This document shows, in pieces, positions 6,173 to 13,372 of a stretch of 15,940 bases of DNA. Under the pieces are notes generated by a model. It was not told the origin of the DNA, ran no database searches, and was given only the letters and a program-made list of their open reading frames with translations. The first letter of the stretch is position 1. Every line of letters starts with the position of its first letter. The translations under genes were made by a program, and so were the position numbers. The stretch covers positions 1 through 15,940 of the forward strand of contig DIYE01000024.1 of the NCBI GenBank assembly GCA_002428885.1, written 5' to 3'. The DNA comes from Alphaproteobacteria bacterium UBA6062 (GTDB lineage: Bacteria > Pseudomonadota > Alphaproteobacteria > Sneathiellales > Sneathiellaceae).

Positions 6173-6993
6173 ATCGAAACGTTTCTGACCCATCCGCTTT
6201 CCTTGAAAAGCGGACCTGGAACCGGTTCACCCCGCTTGAGCGGACCAGCCGTTTCCTCTTCTATTTTGTCACGCTGGCGGCCATCGTGGTGTCCCTGCAG
6301 ACCATCGAGATCATTCCGGAGTTTTTGCTGGATGCACCTGAACAGATCGCCGATATGTTCAACCGCATGTGGCCGCCGGATGCGAGCTATTATCCCAGCA
6401 CGATCCACGAAGCTCTGATGGAAACTATTCATATTGCAACCGTAGGAACTTTGCTGGCCCTTATTCTGGCGATCCCGGTTGGTGTTATGGTGGCTGAGAA
6501 TGTCACGCAGAACAAGTTTCTGAACTGGTTTGCGAGACTGATCCTGGTGTCTTCCAGGAGCATTAATTCACTGGTCTGGGCTCTGCTGTTTGTTGCCATT
6601 GTTGGCCCGGGGCCGCTGGCTGGTGCTCTGGCCATTGCTTTCCGCTCCGTCGGTTTTATCGGCAAGCTGTTTGGTGAAGCACTGGAGGAGAGCCATAAGG
6701 GGCCCATTGAAGCTCTTGAGGCAACCGGTGCACCCTGGTTCAGCATCATGATGATGGGATACTGGCCGCAGGTCCTGCCGACCTTCTGGTCTGTGGCTCT
6801 GTTCCGCTGGGACATCAATCTTCGGGAATCTGCTGTTCTCGGACTGGTGGGCGCCGGTGGCATCGGTGTTGCGCTCAGCACGGCGCTGGAGCTGTTCTAC
6901 TGGGACAGGGTTGCTATGGTGCTGCTCAGCATGCTGGTGGTTGTCGCTCTTGTAGAGCTGGTCGTGACCCAGATCCGCAAACGGATTATCTGA
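6169..6993 (+). CDS. phnE: PhnE-type permease subunit 2 of the ABC importer
   Basis: This second permease of 274 residues is similar to its upstream neighbour but clearly diverged. It has an N-terminal cytoplasmic stretch, TM1 (about 28-46), a longer periplasmic loop (about 47-85), and further TM segments near 88-108, 121-160 and 240-266. The EAA loop is EALEATGAPWFSIMMMGYWPQ (from 181), followed by NLRESAVLGLVGAGGIG (217-233). It starts on the ATGA overlap with permease 1 and is the last gene of the transporter operon, with a hairpin 17 bases after its stop. It probably pairs with permease 1 rather than acting alone. Confidence 0.92.
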   Translation: MNRNVSDPSAFLEKRTWNRFTPLERTSRFLFYFVTLAAIVVSLQTIEIIPEFLLDAPEQIADMFNRMWPPDASYYPSTIHEALMETIHIATVGTLLALILAIPVGVMVAENVTQNKFLNWFARLILVSSRSINSLVWALLFVAIVGPGPLAGALAIAFRSVGFIGKLFGEALEESHKGPIEALEATGAPWFSIMMMGYWPQVLPTFWSVALFRWDINLRESAVLGLVGAGGIGVALSTALELFYWDRVAMVLLSMLVVVALVELVVTQIRKRII

Positions 6994-7010
6994 TCCGGAT
7001 ATCCTGATTT

Positions 7011-7038
7011 GGGAGGCGTTACAAAGCTATCGCCTCCC
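7011..7038 (+). terminator. Hairpin after phnE2, probable operon end
   Basis: GGGAGGCG (7011-7018) and CGCCTCCC (7031-7038) form a perfect 8-bp GC-rich stem with a 12-nt loop, 17 bases after the phnE2 stop. No U-run follows, so it is an imperfect intrinsic terminator. It may instead be a 3' stabilising structure or a Rho-assisted stop. Confidence 0.5.
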
Positions 7039-7046
7039 GCCCCAAT

Positions 7047-7075
7047 TTGAGAAAAATCAACAAAAACACTATAGT
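7047..7075 (+). promoter_or_regulatory. Sigma-70 promoter for the DUF2332 gene
   Basis: TTGAGA (7047-7052) and TATAGT (7070-7075) each match the consensus at 5 of 6 positions and are separated by exactly 17 bases. Transcription should begin near 7082 and read into the gene at 7168, which makes it independent of the phn operon. Confidence 0.7.
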
Positions 7076-7156
7076 CTTCCTTCTTCGCCCAACTGTCGGG
7101 CTCTGCCAGGTCTTCCCCTCTCGAAGACCTTTTCCGCCTGTTCCAGGCCTGATCAG

Positions 7157-7161
7157 AAGGA
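7157..7161 (+). promoter_or_regulatory. Ribosome binding site choosing among three ATGs
   Basis: AAGGA is followed by three in-frame ATG codons in a row at 7162, 7165 and 7168. Spacings are 0, 3 and 6 bases. Only the third is close to ideal, so 7168 is preferred as the start. Confidence 0.6.
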
Positions 7162-7167
7162 ATGATG

Positions 7168-8217
7168 ATGACCCAGAACGCTCTCGTTGAAGCCTTTCAT
7201 ACGCAGTCCAAAGCCTGTGCCAATCTCGACTCTCCTTTTATGGAGCGTCTTTGCGGATTGTTGGCGGAACGGTTGCCGGAAGAGGGGCCGGTTTGGGAGA
7301 TGATCCGTCGCTGGCCGGGAGATGTCTCTCCTTATGGGGATTCTGTTCCGTTAAGGTTAGCCGGTGCGTTTCACGGGCTTGTACGGTCAGGAACAGTATC
7401 GGCTCTCAGTGCGGTATATCCGCCTAATGATGCTAAAGTTTCAGACAACGATCTGTTTGACGCACTCTGCCAGGCTGCTGAACTGGAAGAGGTGTATATT
7501 CTGGAGCGCCTGAAAAGTGCCCCTCAGACGAACGAGGTGCGACGGGCGGGAATGCTGCTGCCGGGCTTCTTCGAAATTGCCCGGCGAACCGGTATGAATG
7601 AACTGGTAACGTCGGAATTGGGTGCCAGCGCGGGGCTTAATCTCTATTGGGATCATTACGGATATCGCCTGGGGGATAATCGATGGGGCGAGGATGATGC
7701 CCACGTGTTGCTGGAGCCGGACTGCGAAGGAGCTTTGCCTGATCCGATGGATCTGAGTGTCCGAAGCCGCGCCGCCTGCGATCTCAATCCCATTAATCTC
7801 AAAGATCCGAAAGAGCAGGAAAAACTCCTCTCTTATCTCTGGCCCGATCAGACGGAACGGATCCGCAAGACCGAGGCTGCTATCGCCTATGCCGCGGCTC
7901 AGGACGAGGCTATTGCTCGCTCCGATGCCGTGGATTGGTTGGCAAAGCGGTTAGGGGAGAGGCATGAGCGGGCCGTTCATGTGATCTATCATACCATCGC
8001 CTGGCAGTATTTCCCTGAAGACAAGCAGAAAGAAGGGAAAACGCTGCTGGAAGCCGCAGGTATGCAGGCGACAGATAAGACGCCTCTTGCCTGGCTCCGT
8101 CTGGAAGCAGATGGTCAACGTCCTGGTGCTGCCCTGACACTGACCTTATGGCCGGGCGGAGAAAGCACTGTTTTGGCCCGTGGTGATTTCCACGGACGCT
8201 GGATAAAATGGATATAA
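7168..8217 (+). CDS. DUF2332 family protein of unknown function
   Basis: This protein of 349 residues (351 if the first ATG is used) has the hallmarks of the DUF2332 family. These are RRWPGDVSPYGDSVPLRLAG near the N-terminus (47-66), PQTNEVRRAGMLLPGFFEIA (119-138), ELGASAGLNLYWDHYGYRLG (150-169) and a C-terminal half ending GDFHGRWIKWI. ELGASAGLN resembles motif I of class I SAM-binding proteins, so a methyltransferase-like fold is possible, but no function is established and I do not assign one. It is a single-gene unit with its own promoter, convergent with the HIT gene 24 bp downstream. Length and motifs look intact. Confidence 0.85.
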   Translation: MTQNALVEAFHTQSKACANLDSPFMERLCGLLAERLPEEGPVWEMIRRWPGDVSPYGDSVPLRLAGAFHGLVRSGTVSALSAVYPPNDAKVSDNDLFDALCQAAELEEVYILERLKSAPQTNEVRRAGMLLPGFFEIARRTGMNELVTSELGASAGLNLYWDHYGYRLGDNRWGEDDAHVLLEPDCEGALPDPMDLSVRSRAACDLNPINLKDPKEQEKLLSYLWPDQTERIRKTEAAIAYAAAQDEAIARSDAVDWLAKRLGERHERAVHVIYHTIAWQYFPEDKQKEGKTLLEAAGMQATDKTPLAWLRLEADGQRPGAALTLTLWPGGESTVLARGDFHGRWIKWI

Positions 8218-8221
8218 GTAT

Positions 8222-8237
8222 ATTTAACCGGTTAAAT
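8222..8237. repeat. 16-bp perfect palindrome between convergent genes
   Basis: ATTTAACCGGTTAAAT lies in the 24-bp gap between the stops of the DUF2332 gene and the HIT gene, flanked by AT-rich sequence. It could work as a small two-way terminator (6-bp stem with a 4-nt loop, with U-rich RNA on either strand) or be a protein-binding site. Confidence 0.4.
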
Positions 8238-8241
8238 TATA

Positions 8242-8640
8242 TTATATAGTTTTTGATATTTTCTCTAACAGGCTATTCTTCGCGGGTTCCGTATAGGGGC
8301 GGGCTTCGCCAACACCCCAAACCGGACCGGGCCAGGCATCGTCTTCCTTGTCGCGAGCAATGATATGAATATGAAGCTGCGGTACCAGATTGCCGAGGGC
8401 ACCCATATTCATTTTAAAGGGCGAGAAAAGATCTTCCATCCTTATGCTCACCTCTCGGATCTCCTGCATGACTGCCGCGTAGTCCGTTCCTGAGAGGTGA
8501 TGAAGGTCGGTAACATCCGGTCTTTCCGGCACCAGCATGACCCAGGGATAACGGCTGTCATTCATCAACCTGAGCTGGCTGATCTCCAGTTTCTTAATAA
8601 GGAAGGTATCCTGTTCCAGTCTGGGATGAAGGGTAAACAT
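8242..8640 (-). CDS. HIT-domain protein (histidine triad nucleotide hydrolase or transferase family)
   Basis: This 132-residue protein is of usual HIT length. The core NMGALGNLVPQLHIHIIAR (77-96) carries the triad motif as Q88-x-H90-x-H92. The first histidine is a glutamine, while the middle nucleophilic histidine (H90) is kept. The following DDAWPGPVWG (100-109) is typical of a proteobacterial HIT subgroup. Members hydrolyse nucleotide phosphoanhydrides or phosphoramidates such as Ap4A-type substrates. The exact substrate here is unknown. The ATG at 8640 has AGGA upstream at reasonable spacing. It is transcribed alone, divergently from the acyl-CoA synthetase gene and convergent with the DUF2332 gene. 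Confidence 0.9.
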   Translation of the reverse strand: MFTLHPRLEQDTFLIKKLEISQLRLMNDSRYPWVMLVPERPDVTDLHHLSGTDYAAVMQEIREVSIRMEDLFSPFKMNMGALGNLVPQLHIHIIARDKEDDAWPGPVWGVGEARPYTEPAKNSLLEKISKTI

Positions 8641-8793
8641 AGAAGGTCCTGGTCGGCTTTTTATGGCTCGAATCTGTGTTGGCTTTCGGGTAGCTTCTGT
8701 CTATCTTACGGAAAAAAGAAAAACAATGCGGAAGGTTGTTGCCTGAAGGAGTGCTATTCTCAGCGCACCACACCGGAAGCCTTAACGGATTAC

Positions 8794-8799
8794 AGGAGA
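8794..8799 (+). promoter_or_regulatory. Ribosome binding site that sets the acyl-CoA synthetase start
   Basis: AGGAGA lies 5 bases before the ATG at 8805. It supports that start over the in-frame ATG at 8736, which has no comparable site and would add 23 unrelated residues. Confidence 0.8.
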
Positions 8800-8804
8800 C
8801 AAGA

Positions 8805-10391
8805 ATGAGCGGAATGCCGGCTTCCCGGAAAATTTATAGTGACCTGTCAGCAGTGGAAGGCTTTATTCCCTTTCCGGATCGCATCCGGAGTATGGCAGCG
8901 GCGCATCCGGACCTCGAGGTTCTGAAAGCAGATGGCCGAGTGCGAACCTGGGCTGAGTTGATGCCGAGGATTAATCGCGTTTCCAATATGCTGACCGACC
9001 GGGGGTTTGAGCGGGGCGACACAATCGCTGTTCTTGCAAAGAGCAGTCTGGAATATATGGAAGTGTTTTTGGGAACCCTGCAGGCCGGCCTTTGTATTGT
9101 GCCTTTGTCCGGCATGGCGTCGTCTGTTCAGTTGGAAGGCATGATAAAGGACTGCGGGGCCAAGATGATCTTTGCTTCTTCAGGCCCCCTGTCTCTGCTG
9201 GAACCTTTCATCAATGACATGCCCGGCTTTGGCCTTGAGAACAGGATTTCCTTTGATTTTGAGGCTGATGGCTGGACTGGATATGAGGGGCTGTTGCAAA
9301 CGGCGTCCGAGGCTGAGCATATCGCTGATATTCGCCCGGAGGATCCGTTTAATCTTATCTACAGCTCCGGAACGACAGGCGTTCCCAAGGGGATTGAGCA
9401 AAGTCATTCCATGCGAGCCCAGCATACCTTCCGTTTTGAAAGCCTGGGTGTCGGGCCGGGAGCGGTTACCCTGTCTTCGACGGCGCTTTATTCCAATACG
9501 ACGCTGGTTGTGATGCTGCCGACGCTGGCGCTGGGCGGCCGGGTTGTTCTGATGTCTAAGTTTGATACGGAAGGCTATTTAAGGCTGGCTGAAGAGGAGA
9601 AGGTTACCCATACAATGCTGGTGCCGGTTCAGTATCAGCGTATCCTGGCGCATGAGGATTTCGGCAAGCGGGACCTCAGTCATTTTGAATTGAAATTTTC
9701 CACCAGTGCTCCGCTCCGGGAAGGCGTGAAACTGGATGCCATTAACCGCTGGCCGGGAAAACTCATCGAAATGTACGGCCTGACCGAAGGTGGTATCGGG
9801 ACCGTTCTTTCGGCGACGGATTTCCCGGATAAACTTGCTTCAGTTGGCAAGCCGGGAGAAGGCGTGGATTTGCGGATTATTGATGAAGACGGAAATGAAC
9901 TGCCGATCGGTAAAGTCGGGGAAATCTGCGGTCGGTCCGACGCTATGATGACCGGATATTATAACCGTCCGGATCTCACCGAAGAGATGCTCTGGACGTC
10001 ACCGGATGGGCAGATCTTTTTTAAAAGCGGCGATATGGGTCGTTTTGATGAGGACGGTTTCCTGTTCCTGCTGGATCGCAAGAAAGACATGATCATTTCG
10101 GGTGGTTTCAATATCTATGCAGCGGATATCGAAGCCGAACTGGTTCAGCATCCTTCGGTAGCGGATGTTGCCGTTATTGGTGTGCCGAGTGACGACTGGG
10201 GAGAAACACCCTTGGCACTGGTTGTCCTGACCGGCGGTGCTGGAGATAGTGAAGAGGATATCAAGGACTGGGTGAATGACCGGCTTGGGAAGACCCAGCG
10301 TATTTCCGGGGTTGCGTTCAGGAATGACCTGCCGCGCAGCACAATCGGAAAGGTCTTGAAGAGAGAGTTGAGAGAGGAGTATAGTCGCTGA
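8805..10391 (+). CDS. AMP-forming acyl-CoA synthetase (ANL superfamily)
   Basis: This enzyme of 528 residues has the normal length for the family. Visible ANL core motifs are YSSGTTGVPKG (186-196, the phosphate-binding loop), YGLTEGG (324-330, adenine site), GDMGRFDEDGFLFLLDRKKDMI (409-430, ribose-binding Asp and hinge) and the C-terminal catalytic lysine K516 in RSTIGKVLKREL. It would activate a carboxylic acid with ATP to an acyl-adenylate and transfer it to CoA. The substrate cannot be told from sequence alone: a fatty, aryl or short-chain acid are all possible. It stands alone between the divergent HIT gene and a methyltransferase-like gene, with 136 bases on its 3' side, so no pathway context is given. 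No defects are seen. Confidence 0.88.
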   Translation: MSGMPASRKIYSDLSAVEGFIPFPDRIRSMAAAHPDLEVLKADGRVRTWAELMPRINRVSNMLTDRGFERGDTIAVLAKSSLEYMEVFLGTLQAGLCIVPLSGMASSVQLEGMIKDCGAKMIFASSGPLSLLEPFINDMPGFGLENRISFDFEADGWTGYEGLLQTASEAEHIADIRPEDPFNLIYSSGTTGVPKGIEQSHSMRAQHTFRFESLGVGPGAVTLSSTALYSNTTLVVMLPTLALGGRVVLMSKFDTEGYLRLAEEEKVTHTMLVPVQYQRILAHEDFGKRDLSHFELKFSTSAPLREGVKLDAINRWPGKLIEMYGLTEGGIGTVLSATDFPDKLASVGKPGEGVDLRIIDEDGNELPIGKVGEICGRSDAMMTGYYNRPDLTEEMLWTSPDGQIFFKSGDMGRFDEDGFLFLLDRKKDMIISGGFNIYAADIEAELVQHPSVADVAVIGVPSDDWGETPLALVVLTGGAGDSEEDIKDWVNDRLGKTQRISGVAFRNDLPRSTIGKVLKRELREEYSR

Positions 10392-10527
10392 ATTAAGGGA
10401 AACACTGCGTTCGATCGATTTACACATGGTTAATGTATTTCTGACATGATGTGCGATTGAAGTAGTGTAACAGTTTGGAGTCTGGGGCTTTTTAGCGAGT
10501 TGATCGGCGAGAAGCCAAGGTTGGATA

Positions 10528-11469
10528 ATGAGTGCTGAAGCGAGCAGTGCACAAGAAGACGACGAAAGTAAATTACCGTTCAAAGCACGACTGAAACTGT
10601 GGTGGGACGGGTATGAACTGAAGCAGCCTGTTAAACAGCTGGAGGTTGCTGAGTCTGACGAGCCGCCGGAGGATGAAGGTCCTCCGACTGTACAGGGCTG
10701 GGCGATCAGTCGGCAGAAATCCGTCGTGACCCTGTTTGGTGACGGAATGACGCGGTGTATTCCGGATGCGGTGAAAACGCGTCTTACGACCCCCATGGGA
10801 ATGAACAAGACAATGAGTGTTGCCGAAATTGGCTCCGGTCTTGGTGGTTTTGCGCATTGGGTGGTTGATCAGCATGAAGCTTACGTGGATGCCTATGAAT
10901 CCGATGAAGAACTGGCAAATGCATCCCGAGAGATGACCAAAATGGCAGGCATGACCCGCTATATCAAATATCATCATTGTGACTTCGAAGATTTCAAGCC
11001 GAAGCTTAAATCAGCCAATGTGGCTTATGCGTCTGAAGCCCTGTTCTGTGTAAAAAATAAACAGGACTGCTTTAATAAGCTGCATGGCATGATGAAGCCC
11101 GAAGGCCAGTTCATGATGTCTGATTATATGCTGGATGGTGCGTCTTTGGATGATCCGGCATTGAAAGAATGGCTGGCTGTTGAGCCTATTGAGCCGACAA
11201 TGGTCGACGTTCAGCAAGTCCGTCAGATGCTGACCAATGCCGGATTTGAGGTGAGTATTGCCGAGGATACAACTGAGGAATATAAAGCCAACGTTCTGAA
11301 GGCATTTGCTGATTATGCCGCCGCCACAAGTCGCGGTGCAGATAGCGGACACCTGCATGCCTGGGTTCTGAAAGAAGGGGAACTTTGGACGGCGCGTGTT
11401 AAGGCAATGGAGGCTGGTGTGCTCAAGGTTTTCCGGATTTATGCCCGGGTTCCGGCAGAAATTATATAG
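10528..11469 (+). CDS. Class I SAM-dependent methyltransferase-like protein, substrate unknown
   Basis: This 313-residue protein has a charged, acidic N-terminal extension (about 1-55, rich in E, D, S and P). A class I methyltransferase core follows, with motif I AEIGSGLGG at 99-107, an acidic residue after strand 2 (DAYESDEE, 121-128), CDFEDF (151-156), EALFCVKNKQDC (170-181) and LHGMMKPEGQFMMSDYM (185-201). The ALFCVKN and MKPEGQF segments are typical of UbiE- or sarcosine/sterol-type small-molecule methyltransferases. The start has AAGG 7 bases upstream. It has no obvious operon partner. The 136-base gap before it holds only weak promoter-like sequence, and the rpmJ promoter follows 49 bases after its stop. 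The substrate cannot be inferred. Confidence 0.8.
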   Translation: MSAEASSAQEDDESKLPFKARLKLWWDGYELKQPVKQLEVAESDEPPEDEGPPTVQGWAISRQKSVVTLFGDGMTRCIPDAVKTRLTTPMGMNKTMSVAEIGSGLGGFAHWVVDQHEAYVDAYESDEELANASREMTKMAGMTRYIKYHHCDFEDFKPKLKSANVAYASEALFCVKNKQDCFNKLHGMMKPEGQFMMSDYMLDGASLDDPALKEWLAVEPIEPTMVDVQQVRQMLTNAGFEVSIAEDTTEEYKANVLKAFADYAAATSRGADSGHLHAWVLKEGELWTARVKAMEAGVLKVFRIYARVPAEII

Positions 11470-11518
11470 GCAGCAGAAAAACATCGGTAAATTCCGGAGA
11501 AATGAGCTGTTTTGCCCA

Positions 11519-11547
11519 TTGACTCTGCTGCGGGAGGCCAGTATGTT
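11519..11547 (+). promoter_or_regulatory. Sigma-70 promoter for rpmJ
   Basis: TTGACT (11519-11524) and TATGTT (11542-11547) are separated by 17 bases. The -35 box matches at 5 of 6 positions and the -10 box at 4 of 6. The predicted start is near 11554, giving a short leader before the ATG at 11588. Confidence 0.65.
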
Positions 11548-11587
11548 CCGGCCTTCGAATTCAGAACAGTTTTTTGGGGTCTGTACC

Positions 11588-11713
11588 ATGAAAGTCATCA
11601 ACTCGCTCAAGTCCGCGAAAAAGCGTCATCGCGATTGCCGCGTTGTCCGTCGCAAAGGACGGGTTTATGTAATCAATAAGACCAATCCACGCTTTAAGGC
11701 GCGTCAGGGATAA
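11588..11713 (+). CDS. rpmJ: 50S ribosomal protein L36 (bL36)
   Basis: The 41-residue product begins MKVINSLKSAKKRHRDCRVV and ends NKTNPRFKARQG, which is the long L36 form. It is the zinc-free (C-minus) type: the Cys-x2-Cys and Cys/His ligands of the 37-38 residue form are absent, and only a single cysteine (C17) remains. L36 is a basic protein of the large subunit that binds 23S rRNA. In alphaproteobacteria the gene commonly stands alone away from the spc operon, as here. It has its own promoter at 11519-11547 and a terminator at 11764-11799. The ribosome binding site is weak (GGGG about 8 bases upstream). An open frame extends further upstream, but the ATG at 11588 matches the family's N-terminus. 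Confidence 0.96.
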   Translation: MKVINSLKSAKKRHRDCRVVRRKGRVYVINKTNPRFKARQG

Positions 11714-11736
11714 GGCTCCTGCCTTTCAAACTGGCG

Positions 11737-11754
11737 GAAATTCCCTGGAATTTC
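11737..11754. repeat. Near-palindrome between rpmJ and its terminator
   Basis: GAAATTCCCTGGAATTTC has perfect 8-bp arms around a 2-base centre, extendable by a G-U and a C-G pair. It lies 23 bases after the rpmJ stop and just before the terminator. It could help stabilise the short rpmJ message. Confidence 0.4.
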
Positions 11755-11763
11755 TGAATGGTG

Positions 11764-11799
11764 AAAAAAGCCGCGCTGTTTGGCAGCCGCGGTTTTTTT
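11764..11799 (+). terminator. Rho-independent terminator of rpmJ
   Basis: An A-run and CCGCG (11764-11775) pair with CGCGG and seven Ts (11788-11799) through a G-U step. CTG/CAG pairing continues the stem inside the loop. A GC-rich stem followed directly by TTTTTTT is a classic intrinsic terminator. The symmetrical A and T runs would allow it to work in both directions. Confidence 0.9.
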
Positions 11800-11875
11800 A
11801 TGCCTGCAGTACCGTTATATTCCTTATCTAAGGGTGACAGGCCCAATGAGCTGAGCAGGGAAGGATAGCGGGACA

Positions 11876-13369
11876 ATGGTAAAGATGCCAAAACCCGATC
11901 AGGATGTTCTGGCCAAAAGAACATATCTGGTCCAGGCATTACGGGATATCGTGACAGGCCCGGGCGGCGTCATTGATGAGGAAGCCGGTCTGCGGGCTTT
12001 TGAATGTGATGGCCTTAGTGCCTATCGGCAGCTTCCGATGGTGGCTGTTCTGCCGGAAACCAAGGAAGAAATTTCCGAGATCCTGAAATTCTGCGCGGCC
12101 GAAAAGGTCAATGTGGTGCCGCGCGGCGCGGGCACCTCTCTTTCCGGCGGTGCGCTTCCCCTTGCAGATGGTGTTCTGCTGGGCCTTGGAAAATTTAACC
12201 GTATTCTGGAAGTCGACTATGACAACCGCTGTGCTGTTGTGCAGCCAGGTGTGACAAACCTTGCGATCACGGAAGCGGTCAAAGCAGACGGCTTTTATTA
12301 TGCACCGGATCCCTCCAGCCAGATCGCCTGTACGATCGGCGGGAATATTGCCGAGAATTCGGGCGGTGTCCATTGCCTGAAATATGGTCTCACCACCAAC
12401 AACGTGCTGGGCGTCGAAATGATCACCATGGATGGTGAGATCCTGCAATTTGGCGGCAAACATCTGGATGCGGATGGTTATGACCTGATGGGGGTGATCA
12501 CCGGCTCTGAAGGATTGCTGGGGGTGATCACGGAAGTAACGGTGAGATTGCTTAAAAGCCCGGAGCATGTCTCTGCGCAGTTGATCGGTTTTCCGTCCAG
12601 CGAGCAGGCCGGGGATTGCGTCGGTAAAATCATCGGGGCAGGTATCATTCCGGCTGGTATGGAGATGATGGACCGCTATGCCATCCATGCGGCGGAAGAG
12701 TTTTGTCATGCCGGTTATCCATTGGATGTGGAAGCATTGCTGATTGTTGAACTGGATGGTCCGCAGGTGGAAATCGATCATAACAACCGGCAGATCGGTG
12801 AAATTGCCAAAGCCTGCGGGGCAACAGTCATTAAGGAAAGCCAGTCCGAAGAAGAAAGAATGACCTTCTGGGCCGGCCGTAAGGCAGCCTTCCCGGCGGT
12901 TGGCCGGATTTCCCCGGATTATATGTGCATGGACGGCACGATCCCTCGGGGGCAGTTACCCAAAGTGCTGGCCCGGATGAACGAACTTTCCAATCATTAC
13001 GGGCTCAGGGTGGCCAATGTGTTCCATGCCGGTGACGGTAATCTGCATCCGTTGATCCTGTTTGATGCCAACGTGCCCGGTGAGCTTGAAAAATGCGAGC
13101 AGTTTGGCGCTGATATCCTGAAGCTCTGCGTCGAAGTGGGCGGTGTCCTGACCGGTGAACATGGGGTCGGTATTGAAAAGCGGGACCTGATGACGGAAAT
13201 GTTTTCAGAGGAAGATCTGAAGCAGCAACAGCGCTTGAAATGCGCGTTTGATCCCGATGGACGTTTAAATCCAGGGAAAGTATTTCCTGTCCTGCATCGC
13301 TGTGCGGAACTTGGCAAGATGCATGTTCATAACGGTGAGCTGCCGTTCCCCGACCTGCCGAGGTTCTAG
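11876..13369 (+). CDS. glcD: Glycolate oxidase subunit GlcD, FAD-linked
   Basis: This 497-residue FAD-binding oxidoreductase of the GlcD family carries the catalytic flavin. The PCMH-type FAD domain shows PRGAGTSLSGG (82-92), PDPSSQIACTIGGNIAENSGG (145-165), NNVLGVEMITMDG (175-187) and GSEGLLGVITEVTVRL (210-225). The C-terminal FAD-oxidase domain shows NVFHAGDGNLHP (381-392), GEHGVGIEK (427-435) and LNPGKVFP (464-471). It oxidises glycolate (or D-lactate in related enzymes) to the 2-oxo acid together with GlcE and GlcF. The start has AAGGA 10 bases upstream, and the ATG at 11885 is a possible alternative. It leads a tight operon: glcE begins 3 bases after its stop. No strong promoter could be picked out in the 76 bases between the rpmJ terminator and the ATG. 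Confidence 0.94.
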   Translation: MVKMPKPDQDVLAKRTYLVQALRDIVTGPGGVIDEEAGLRAFECDGLSAYRQLPMVAVLPETKEEISEILKFCAAEKVNVVPRGAGTSLSGGALPLADGVLLGLGKFNRILEVDYDNRCAVVQPGVTNLAITEAVKADGFYYAPDPSSQIACTIGGNIAENSGGVHCLKYGLTTNNVLGVEMITMDGEILQFGGKHLDADGYDLMGVITGSEGLLGVITEVTVRLLKSPEHVSAQLIGFPSSEQAGDCVGKIIGAGIIPAGMEMMDRYAIHAAEEFCHAGYPLDVEALLIVELDGPQVEIDHNNRQIGEIAKACGATVIKESQSEEERMTFWAGRKAAFPAVGRISPDYMCMDGTIPRGQLPKVLARMNELSNHYGLRVANVFHAGDGNLHPLILFDANVPGELEKCEQFGADILKLCVEVGGVLTGEHGVGIEKRDLMTEMFSEEDLKQQQRLKCAFDPDGRLNPGKVFPVLHRCAELGKMHVHNGELPFPDLPRF

Positions 13370-13372
13370 AAG

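Noticed and set aside
11939..12781. 280-codon open frame on the minus strand over glcD
   Set aside because: It is antisense to glcD with its conserved FAD motifs, and its composition (many H, Q, R and F) is typical of a shadow frame.
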